From the IMG/VR virus record IMGVR_UViG_3300034022_000291, positions 1 to 44,217 of that record: a stretch of 44,217 nucleotides of DNA, one strand, 5' to 3'. The translations under genes were made by a program, and so were the position numbers. The notes beneath the pieces were generated by a model. That model saw only the letters and a list, made by a program, of their open reading frames with translations, did not search any database and had not been told where the DNA came from. The stretch comes from a virus. This document shows positions 29,072-37,291 of this stretch, in pieces (position 1 is the first letter of the stretch; the number at the start of each line of letters is the position of its first letter).

Positions 29072-29971
29072 ATGAAAATATTAAACCCATTAAGATTTAT
29101 AAAAGGAGCTGGAGGAAGTAGTGCTCCTATACCTGCTCTTGTCCCGCCTCCTAATGGACAAAATTTAAAGAAATCAATATCTATATATGAATGCGTCGAT
29201 TTGATTTGCGAAGGGCCAATTTATGGACTAGTAGATCAATACGGTAAAAAGGTTTACGGTTTAGACATGTTAAAAGGAATATATCTTAATGGAAATGCAG
29301 TAATGAACTATAAAGGCGAATACAATTATAGAAACGTTATGATGGAGATTAATTTTGGAACCGAAAATCAAAAGCCGTTAGTTAATTTTAAAAATGTTCA
29401 TATTGCAAAACCAGTTAATTTTAAACTGCTTGGACCAATAACAACGCAACAAGATATAAGACCATTAACCCCAAGAGCTGGAGTTGAATCAAGAAATTTC
29501 ACCCTATGGGCTATTAATTCGGAAGGGTGGCCAGATAAAGCGCAAGATCCTTATTTATTTATTCATAAAATTAAAAACAGAGACGTTAAAAAACTAAAAG
29601 TAAGTTTAGTTGTGGAGTCTTTAATGGATACTGTTTCAGAAGGAAGAGGAAAGGGGGATGCTGGAGAAATGGGTATGAATAAAGCATCAAGTTTAGATTT
29701 AATATTTAAATGGGGCGTAGAAGGAAGCCCTAATTACTCTTCAAAACGAATCCCGATTTCAGGATTAGTTCAGAGTCCTTGGGCTTATATGATTGGAAAT
29801 GGAAGCACAAGTTATACGCAAGCGCCAACAACATCTACTGTTGCGGCAAGCTCTTCTAATCCATTAGTAAACAGAAACAACGGAGCGACAGTATCAGTAA
29901 ACGCAGGAAGCAATCCAGCTACAGAAACAAAAGCGACAAATAATGCTGTAGAAATAATCAATTACGATTAA
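29072..29971 (+). CDS. Lambda gpJ-like N-terminal part
   Basis: A 299-residue protein. SIYECVDLICEGPIYGLVD (about 37-55) and a following IYLNG match the N-terminus of phage host-specificity protein J. The N-terminal J domain ends around SGLVQSPWAYMI, after which a polar, low-complexity tail (about 245-299) leads to the stop. The remaining J domains are in the second gene downstream, so J is encoded in pieces. Starts 1 nt after the I-like gene. Confidence 0.8.
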   Translation: MKILNPLRFIKGAGGSSAPIPALVPPPNGQNLKKSISIYECVDLICEGPIYGLVDQYGKKVYGLDMLKGIYLNGNAVMNYKGEYNYRNVMMEINFGTENQKPLVNFKNVHIAKPVNFKLLGPITTQQDIRPLTPRAGVESRNFTLWAINSEGWPDKAQDPYLFIHKIKNRDVKKLKVSLVVESLMDTVSEGRGKGDAGEMGMNKASSLDLIFKWGVEGSPNYSSKRIPISGLVQSPWAYMIGNGSTSYTQAPTTSTVAASSSNPLVNRNNGATVSVNAGSNPATETKATNNAVEIINYD

Positions 29972-29982
29972 AATTATAACCA

Positions 29983-30537
29983 ATGCCTATCATAAGAACA
30001 GCTCAAGAAGATAAAGCGTTAAAGATTAAACCTAGAAACTACTCTAGCGTTTTGTCTTTGATTAATTTCTTGACGAAAAGAAAGATGATCGACTATGTCC
30101 CAAAAGCAGTTAATAGATTAAACTATACTGCTGGTTCAGTAGGAACTGGAGCTGGAACAGCTAAAACGTTTAATGAATTAGCTAGTGTAACCTACGCAAA
30201 AGGAGCAGCTATTACAATTAGCGGAACGGCAACCTATTTGTTATCTGATGGAACAAACAATACAGTAATGCCAGCTATAAAAGTAATTGCTCAAATAGAT
30301 GTAGCTAGAACAACTTCAACTTATCCAGCTTATCAAGTAGAGGCGACAGCAATTCAAATAAATTCAACTACTGGAGTATTCAGTTTTACTATTCCAGCTG
30401 AAATTACATCAAAGTTAGCTGTTGGACTTCATTCTATATATGTAAACGCGACTTCACCAGATAATTCTATGGTAGTTTTAACGGCTTCTGGGCAAAATGC
30501 GACAAACAACATTAGAACATTTGCAATAACAGCATAA
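29983..30537 (+). CDS. Small beta-rich protein inserted between J parts
   Basis: A 184-residue protein. A basic helical N-terminus (about 1-45) is followed by a beta-sandwich-like region (AAITISGTATYLLSDGTNN, TGVFSFTIPAEITSKL, GLHSIYVNATS). It looks like an Ig-like decoration. It sits between the two J-like genes; the leader is A-rich without Shine-Dalgarno sequence. No family recognised. Confidence 0.65.
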   Translation: MPIIRTAQEDKALKIKPRNYSSVLSLINFLTKRKMIDYVPKAVNRLNYTAGSVGTGAGTAKTFNELASVTYAKGAAITISGTATYLLSDGTNNTVMPAIKVIAQIDVARTTSTYPAYQVEATAIQINSTTGVFSFTIPAEITSKLAVGLHSIYVNATSPDNSMVVLTASGQNATNNIRTFAITA

Positions 30538-30553
30538 TAAAATATAATAATTT

Positions 30554-33500
30554 ATGTCATACGACCCAAACGATCCTAATAGTGAAGGCGGAGAAAATGG
30601 ACCAGTTGATCCAGTATCAGTATCTATAGCTGCTGATAATGAAGAGATTATATTGCCTGATTCATTCAATGGCAGAGATAGATACTTGACTATTGAGAAA
30701 ATTACGCCAGAAACTATTTCTCCATTAGTTAAAAGAGATCTTAGCGTAGAGTCTGTAATCGAAATTGTTGATAGAAGTTTTTCGTATCCAATGACGGCGC
30801 ACGCTGGGCTGAAGTTTGACTCAAGAACATTCTCTAGTCCTCCAAAAAGAGAATATGACGTAAAGATGAAGAAAGTTAAGATTCCTTCTAATTATTATCC
30901 TTTAGGTGGAAATGGATTAGATCGCCGTTATGTTTACGCTAATCCAGATTACGATGGAAACCCTAACGACTTGGATGTTGTATTCATGGTCGATCAGAAC
31001 ATGGATTTTGCTACTCGCTCTCTTTTAAAGAGAAACTTAAAGGATATGATTGCGAAAATCATTTCTGGATATAAGTATGTAAGATTCTCGATTTGGGAAA
31101 CAAAAGCTAGTGGGTCTTATAAAATTAATGAGTCAACAGGAGATACAGTATCTTATTTTGGCGCTTATCTTGGAGACGAAACATTCACAGAAGTAGAGAC
31201 TCCAGATTCTGTTGGAGCAAATCAAACCAATTTGTACAAAAAGTTATTTGATGCGTTAAGCTCATCTCCAATATCAGTGTCCGCAGAGAATATTGCGGAA
31301 ACTATTATCGCAAATTTCTTTTTGAGAAAGAGTCAGTTTAGCATTAGCGATCAAGTTGGCAAAGCCTCTGAATCTAATGTAACTAAGCGTCTTTGGACTA
31401 ATACTGTAAGAAAAGTGGTATATTTTTCTGGTACAGTTCCAGAAGTAATGTCTCCAGAAACATATGATACATTGTTGTCTCACGCTAGAGAGAACTGCAT
31501 TAATTTCTATTATCTTCATAGCGATTCGGATTTCGCTGGCACAAGAACTTTGAGAGAGCTGTCGGAAGATACTGGCGGCGGAAAGTTCTGTATGATTCAC
31601 GATTCTGACTCTAAACTGAGTCAGTTCTGTGATTCTAATTTCTACGATAGCAATAAAATTTACTATGGTAATTGGGACGGAACATTTAAGATTGGTTGGA
31701 CAGATAATCCTGCTTGGGTTTTATATGACATCATTACTGATCCGAATTATGGTTTAGGTAATTACATTGATTCATCTTCTGTTGATAAATGGAACCTTTA
31801 TGATATTGGGCGTTATTGCGATGCTGTTGATGACGACGGAAGGTTTAAAGGCGTGCCAGACGGTCAAGGTGGATTAGAACCAAGATACACTTGTAACATC
31901 ATCTTCTACAACAAAGATCAAGCTTATAATATTCTAAAAGATATCGCCGCAATCTTTAAAGGGATTGTATTTTGGAACACAGAAGGATTCTCATTCTTTG
32001 TTGATAGACCAAAAGAACAGTTAATGAATTTCAGCAACTCGTCTGTTAAGGACGGAGTGTTCAATTATACAGAAACAGCTAGAAATATGCGTTACACTTC
32101 CGTTGAAGTGACGTATAACGATAGATACGATTCTTATAAAACAAAAATCGAATACATTGAAGATACCGATGGTATCAGAAAATATGGTTTAAATCCATTT
32201 AAAATTAACGCTGCTGGTTGCACTTCTAGATCAGAAGCAAAGAGAATTGGCAGATACGTCATTAGCACCTCTATATTTGAGGTTGATACGGTTAGCTTCG
32301 TTGGAGGCTTGGAAGCGGCTTATCTTCAACCCGGCGACTTGTTCACCGTAAGCGACGAGATTAGAAACGTCGCAAGAACATTCGGACGCATCTTGGAAGT
32401 CGATGCTAACGCTTCAACAATCAAAGTTGATGGCGAGTTTAAAGACGGTTTAGATTCTGGAATCTATGTTCACATTCCGTCTGGAAATTATGCTGTTTCA
32501 GACTTAAATGCTTTAACAGGCGCAGATGGAGGCTTCACAGGAACACTTGAGCAAATTAGAGCGAGACGCCAAACTCAAGTAAAAAAACTCAACATATCTG
32601 GTTATAATAATGCTGGATATGGTTCTGTAATTACCGTTACAGGAGAATTTTTATTGAAGTCTGCAATTGTTGATGTTCACACAGTTGAAGGAAGAATATC
32701 GGGGGCGACAACAACTGGCGAAACACTTTTAAGCGGAATTCCTTATCAATTTCCAGCTAATACAGTCGCTTCTGGAAATCCAAGATGGGATTCTTTAACC
32801 TTTAGCAATATATCTGGTGTATTTTCTGACTTAGAGATTGATCTAGATATGGTTGGAGGTGCGGCATATGGTCAAGTTGTTGGCTCAGTAGCAACTTGGA
32901 CTGGAGTTGTTTCTTATGGAATTGGTACAGCGAGTGCAGTTACAGTCAATAATTCTTCAGTAGCTACTGCCACTTCAGAAATTAGAGCAGTAAGATTAAG
33001 TTCTGCTGGAGCTTTAATTACGGGATCAGCGATTTCTTCGTTGAATGATTTATGGTCAAATGCTGTATTTACAGGCGCTTCAAATGGTGACGTTGTTATT
33101 GTATTTTCTAATGGTTCTCAGATAAGCAATTCATTTACTCCAAGCTCAACTTGGAATACTTACGCAGCAACAGAAGTGTTCAAAATTGGAAGATCGCATA
33201 ACGGTTCTTCTTCTGCGTTTGGATATTGTGCGGCATTGATCAAAGGAGGAACCAGAATCTTAGAAAGAGCATCCAAGACCTTAAACGATATTGGAAGCGT
33301 TAAATTTATATACAGAGATTTACTCGCAATGAGTAAGCTTCAGCCTTACTACACAATTATTCAAGCTGACGTAGGCAATCAACAGCAATCTAGTTTTCAA
33401 TCTTGGAAAACTGGCACTACTTATAAAAGAGGAGCTTATGTTCAAGTAGATTCAAAGCCATACTACGCTAAAGTTGATCACGTATCTAGTACATGGCAAG

Positions 33501-36235
33501 GCTTTGATTATAGACCAGATAGTCCAACATTCTCGAAATGGTCGCTAGGAAGTAACTTAGGATATTCTACAGTTGGTTTCCCGAAAGACTTTTTTGGCGG
33601 AACTAAAGTTGCAGTTTCAGAAGCTTTAACCACAGCTCATGTTGTAGATGCGTTTAATTCTATCGGAATTGAAATGTACGAAGGACCCGGTCCATTAGGT
33701 CAAACTGATTTACGAAACTTGGCCGAAATTGATGGAATAGGTTACAGTGGATTAATTTATGGAACTGGTTATCCAATTGGATTCTACAACTTAGATTTAA
33801 GCACAAGCCCGCAAAATTTAAGTTCATTAGAACCTGGTAGTCTTTATGTCTTGAGCGGCTCTGGTGTTGAGCCTAAATTCTATAAGACAATCGCTACAAA
33901 AGAAGAGGAAGCTAATCTTTATGGCATTGTTGGATTAGAATACCATCCAAATAAAGAAGACTATGTAGAAAGAGAGATTGATGATACTTCATCTACTATC
34001 TATGTAAAATCACCTTATGATATTGTTTTAAAACCAGAAGCGCCAACTAACTTACTTTATAATGGCGTTCACGGAGGAACAGGTATTTCATTGTCTTGGA
34101 CTGCTACAACAACTGATCTTGCTGATTTTACTGGGTATAAGATATATGTTAGCAGACCAGATTACTCAACTGAACACGATTCGGCTTTAACTGAGTTTTT
34201 CTTTGTTCCAAAAACAGCTTTAAGTACAGGTATTCCTATTAATGATATTTACGGTCAATACGACATTGATGTTTACGCGCAAGGAAAAGCGCCATATAAA
34301 TTCTTATCTAATTCTGCGGCTTCAAAAACATTCCACGTTCTTCCTACGCCTACTTTAGTAGTTAATAATAATGGAAGCCATACAGTAGATAGACTACTTG
34401 TAACTGGAATGAAAGTAGATACTGCTGATATAAAGAGTTTGGACTATAATGTTATTTGGTATCCAAGAGAAGACGATCCAGCTGAACCAGAAGAACTAGT
34501 TGGATATGGACAAGGTAACTTTACATCTTCTGACGTAACATTCAGATGGAAGTACATTGATCCGACGGGCGGAGTAATCTCCACTGTGGAAAAAATGCGT
34601 AACAATCCTTTTATATCGTTCCCGCCAAAAGTTAAAGTTGAAGTTTTAGATCAAGGCGGCAACGTATTAGACAGTGTAGAAAATTATCAAGGACTATCTT
34701 ATAGAATCGACCAAGATACAAACAAGAGATTGATAAGCAGAGAAACAGTTAACTACAAGAATGTTGTTCCAACAAGAAATCTTTCATTAAGAGTAACAGT
34801 TGAAGGCGTTAACGGTCTAGATAGCTACGGAAGATTTAATTCTTTTAACGTATTGCCAGAATATAGCAAGATTGATGTTATTGATTCTTTCCAAGATTCT
34901 CCTTACTATGTCTTGTCTGGTTTCTTCGGCAACGCAGATGGAGTCAAATTAGCTGTATGGAATAGCGGCTACGATAACGTGATCACTGGTTCTGGAATCA
35001 AAGGATCTGATTCTCTATTAATTAGAAGCGAAACAGGAGAAATTGCATATGAAAATATTGTAGAAGCGTTTAAATCAGCTGACGGATTTAACGGAGTTGC
35101 AGAAGGTTCTGTTAGAAATGTTTACGCAAAACCAGTTGGCAACGGAATCACAATTAATTATAGAGGATCTGATCCAGATTATACTGCTTACGTCAATTAT
35201 TATGAAGATTTAGTTAAATACTACGATAATAATATCTTGCAAACAAACAAATCAAAAGAAGTTTGGGGTCAAGAACATTACAGCCAATACGGACTTAACG
35301 AAGGCCGCGAATTATTTAAATTAAACGATGGAACATTTGGTGACGCTGACTTAAATCAAGTACCAAATAACAAAGTAGGATTCTCTGGATTACATATTAC
35401 AGTATTTCCAGAAGCTGTTTCATATAATGAGCTAGTATTTAACTGCTATTCTCCAACGTCAAATAAAGACGTATATAAAGTAGATATATATAGTGGAGAT
35501 ACTGTTGGTTTTACGCCAGACACAACTGATTTCACGAATCTTCACAAAGAACAAGGTCTTAATGAAACAAGAGCTTATTCAAATACTATAAGACTTTCTA
35601 GTTCAACTATCGAAAGAAAGAAATGGTATTATTTTAAATTCCAACCTTACGACGATTTTGGCAAAGGAGCTATGTCTCCTGTTGTTAGCGGCTATCTAGA
35701 AGATAAAGCCGATAAGGCTCCAGTCGCAAAGCCTATCGAACTACCTCTAAATGGAGGGGCTGATCAAAACGACGTGATATTAGTAAATCAAATGGCTCAA
35801 GCTAGTAATAAAGGTTTGAAATTTAAAATCGTTACCTTTGGAGTGAACGTTAACTGGACTACTTTAGGAGCGCCAACTCAATACGTTATCGGTACAGAAT
35901 TTAAATATTCTGGCGAAACTTACAGCGGAACTACAGCTGGAACAGTCAAGAGAGTTGAGGAAGTTGTAGCTTTGACAGAGACAGAAACCAGTTCGCTTTT
36001 GAATATGAAAGCACAAACTAAATCTACTGTAACACTTCCAGAAGATTTAGAAGAAGGTTCGTCATACAACATGATGAACAACGGAAAAGAGGATATTTAT
36101 ATAAAAACATCCTCTGCTGCTGGTTCCGCTGGTGGCGAAACAATAACTATTCTCAAACCCGGTGAAAGAACCGAGATTATGAGAATAGGAGATGAATGGA
36201 TCGACTCAAGAGGTGATAACCTCTACTTAGATTAA
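30554..36235 (+). CDS. Lambda gpJ-like central and C-terminal tail-tip protein with vWA-like insertion
   Basis: A 1893-residue protein. After a 40-residue acidic linker come J-type segments: ITPETISP, SFSYPMTAHAGLKFDSRTF (75-93), VKIPSNYYP (108-116), then YYGNWDGTFKIGWTDNPAW (370-388) and GGLEPRYTCN. Residues about 122-367 are an insertion resembling a von Willebrand A domain (LDVVFMVDQNMD; RKVVYFSG; INFYYLHSDSD; GGGKFCMI) but without the usual DxSxS metal site. Later parts: a carbohydrate-binding-like segment (about 951-1000, YKRGAYVQVDSKPYYAK), a fibronectin-III-like domain (about 1161-1260), a DUF4214-like WGQEHYSQYG segment (about 1550-1590) and an N-W-T-T-L-G module near the end. This is the main host-recognition candidate. 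Its stop overlaps the opposite nrdB stop. Confidence 0.85.
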   Translation: MSYDPNDPNSEGGENGPVDPVSVSIAADNEEIILPDSFNGRDRYLTIEKITPETISPLVKRDLSVESVIEIVDRSFSYPMTAHAGLKFDSRTFSSPPKREYDVKMKKVKIPSNYYPLGGNGLDRRYVYANPDYDGNPNDLDVVFMVDQNMDFATRSLLKRNLKDMIAKIISGYKYVRFSIWETKASGSYKINESTGDTVSYFGAYLGDETFTEVETPDSVGANQTNLYKKLFDALSSSPISVSAENIAETIIANFFLRKSQFSISDQVGKASESNVTKRLWTNTVRKVVYFSGTVPEVMSPETYDTLLSHARENCINFYYLHSDSDFAGTRTLRELSEDTGGGKFCMIHDSDSKLSQFCDSNFYDSNKIYYGNWDGTFKIGWTDNPAWVLYDIITDPNYGLGNYIDSSSVDKWNLYDIGRYCDAVDDDGRFKGVPDGQGGLEPRYTCNIIFYNKDQAYNILKDIAAIFKGIVFWNTEGFSFFVDRPKEQLMNFSNSSVKDGVFNYTETARNMRYTSVEVTYNDRYDSYKTKIEYIEDTDGIRKYGLNPFKINAAGCTSRSEAKRIGRYVISTSIFEVDTVSFVGGLEAAYLQPGDLFTVSDEIRNVARTFGRILEVDANASTIKVDGEFKDGLDSGIYVHIPSGNYAVSDLNALTGADGGFTGTLEQIRARRQTQVKKLNISGYNNAGYGSVITVTGEFLLKSAIVDVHTVEGRISGATTTGETLLSGIPYQFPANTVASGNPRWDSLTFSNISGVFSDLEIDLDMVGGAAYGQVVGSVATWTGVVSYGIGTASAVTVNNSSVATATSEIRAVRLSSAGALITGSAISSLNDLWSNAVFTGASNGDVVIVFSNGSQISNSFTPSSTWNTYAATEVFKIGRSHNGSSSAFGYCAALIKGGTRILERASKTLNDIGSVKFIYRDLLAMSKLQPYYTIIQADVGNQQQSSFQSWKTGTTYKRGAYVQVDSKPYYAKVDHVSSTWQGFDYRPDSPTFSKWSLGSNLGYSTVGFPKDFFGGTKVAVSEALTTAHVVDAFNSIGIEMYEGPGPLGQTDLRNLAEIDGIGYSGLIYGTGYPIGFYNLDLSTSPQNLSSLEPGSLYVLSGSGVEPKFYKTIATKEEEANLYGIVGLEYHPNKEDYVEREIDDTSSTIYVKSPYDIVLKPEAPTNLLYNGVHGGTGISLSWTATTTDLADFTGYKIYVSRPDYSTEHDSALTEFFFVPKTALSTGIPINDIYGQYDIDVYAQGKAPYKFLSNSAASKTFHVLPTPTLVVNNNGSHTVDRLLVTGMKVDTADIKSLDYNVIWYPREDDPAEPEELVGYGQGNFTSSDVTFRWKYIDPTGGVISTVEKMRNNPFISFPPKVKVEVLDQGGNVLDSVENYQGLSYRIDQDTNKRLISRETVNYKNVVPTRNLSLRVTVEGVNGLDSYGRFNSFNVLPEYSKIDVIDSFQDSPYYVLSGFFGNADGVKLAVWNSGYDNVITGSGIKGSDSLLIRSETGEIAYENIVEAFKSADGFNGVAEGSVRNVYAKPVGNGITINYRGSDPDYTAYVNYYEDLVKYYDNNILQTNKSKEVWGQEHYSQYGLNEGRELFKLNDGTFGDADLNQVPNNKVGFSGLHITVFPEAVSYNELVFNCYSPTSNKDVYKVDIYSGDTVGFTPDTTDFTNLHKEQGLNETRAYSNTIRLSSSTIERKKWYYFKFQPYDDFGKGAMSPVVSGYLEDKADKAPVAKPIELPLNGGADQNDVILVNQMAQASNKGLKFKIVTFGVNVNWTTLGAPTQYVIGTEFKYSGETYSGTTAGTVKRVEEVVALTETETSSLLNMKAQTKSTVTLPEDLEEGSSYNMMNNGKEDIYIKTSSAAGSAGGETITILKPGERTEIMRIGDEWIDSRGDNLYLD

Positions 36236-37287
36236 AGATTCATCTGGAACACAGATTCGTCCATCTTGTTATCTACGCCTTTAACGTAGGACGAGATTTC
36301 TGTTTCTTGTGGAGCTACTTGAATCTTCTTGCTGTCGTAGAAGCTATCCAGCCATCCAGAAAGAGGATTGCTTTTAACGTTGTAGATTTTCTTGTAACCC
36401 ATAGAAGTTAAGCGGCTGTCAGCGAGCCATTCAACATAGTTCTTGAGCGAATCAGATGTGAGTCCAATCAAGTTCCCGCGAGAGAAAAGATAGTCGGCCC
36501 ATTCTTTTTCAGCATCTACTGCCATACGATATGCTTCGTAAACGCGATCTTCATTCTTCTTTACGATTTCTTGAAAGCCTTCTTTCGGGTTATCACGGAG
36601 AATCTTAAAGATATTTTGAGTAATAGCGACGTGGAGATTTTCATCTCTAGAGATCAAGTTGATGATCTTAGCGTTCCCTTCCATCTTGCCCCGATAACCG
36701 AAATAAAACGAGCAAGCAAACGAAACATAGAAAGTAAGACCTTCGGTGATTTGAGTAGCCAACAGAGCGTCAAAAATCTGTTGCTTTGGGTCTTCGCTCT
36801 TGGTATTCAAGAGAGCGTCGTAGCGGCTAGAAATAGCTTCTGCGCGCTTAACAATCTCCTTATCTTCTAAGATAGAGTCAAAGAACTTGGTCGCGTCTGG
36901 ATGAACGTTTTGAAGAATATAAGTATAGCTGTTGCTGTGAACAGTTTCAAAGAAAGACCATACATTCATGCAGATTTCAAGTTCTGGATTGCTGACATAA
37001 TCAGCGAGAGAATTGATGCTGCGAGAAAGCATAGAGTCCGTCATCGTTTGAAAACGGAGGTTGCTATCGAAGACAAAGCGTTCTTCTGGAGACAAATTCT
37101 TATAGTCAGCAGAATCTTTAGTCAGATTGATTTCTTGTGGACGCCAGAAGAAGTTCATCTGTTGATCATATAGATCATAGAACTTTGGATACTTCAAGCG
37201 GTCATAACGCTGAATAGCTAAATCTTCGCCAAGGAAGATCGGCTGTTTAAGAGAATCTGTGTTTACGGTGTTTAATACTGTTTTCAT
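36232..37287 (-). CDS. nrdB: Class Ia ribonucleotide reductase, beta subunit
   Basis: A 351-residue protein from ATG 37287, just after the nrdA stop; a GTG inside nrdA is less likely. The metal ligands and radical tyrosine are present: D84 (QTMTD), E114 and H117 (ETVH), Y121 (NSY), E182 (ITEG), and E216 and H219 (DENLH). It makes the tyrosyl radical used by NrdA to reduce ribonucleotides. The length fits E. coli NrdB (376 residues). It is the last gene of the nrd pair, with its end overlapping the rightward J-like gene by 4 nt. Confidence 0.95.
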   Translation of the reverse strand: MKTVLNTVNTDSLKQPIFLGEDLAIQRYDRLKYPKFYDLYDQQMNFFWRPQEINLTKDSADYKNLSPEERFVFDSNLRFQTMTDSMLSRSINSLADYVSNPELEICMNVWSFFETVHSNSYTYILQNVHPDATKFFDSILEDKEIVKRAEAISSRYDALLNTKSEDPKQQIFDALLATQITEGLTFYVSFACSFYFGYRGKMEGNAKIINLISRDENLHVAITQNIFKILRDNPKEGFQEIVKKNEDRVYEAYRMAVDAEKEWADYLFSRGNLIGLTSDSLKNYVEWLADSRLTSMGYKKIYNVKSNPLSGWLDSFYDSKKIQVAPQETEISSYVKGVDNKMDESVFQMNL

Positions 37288-37291
37288 TTTT

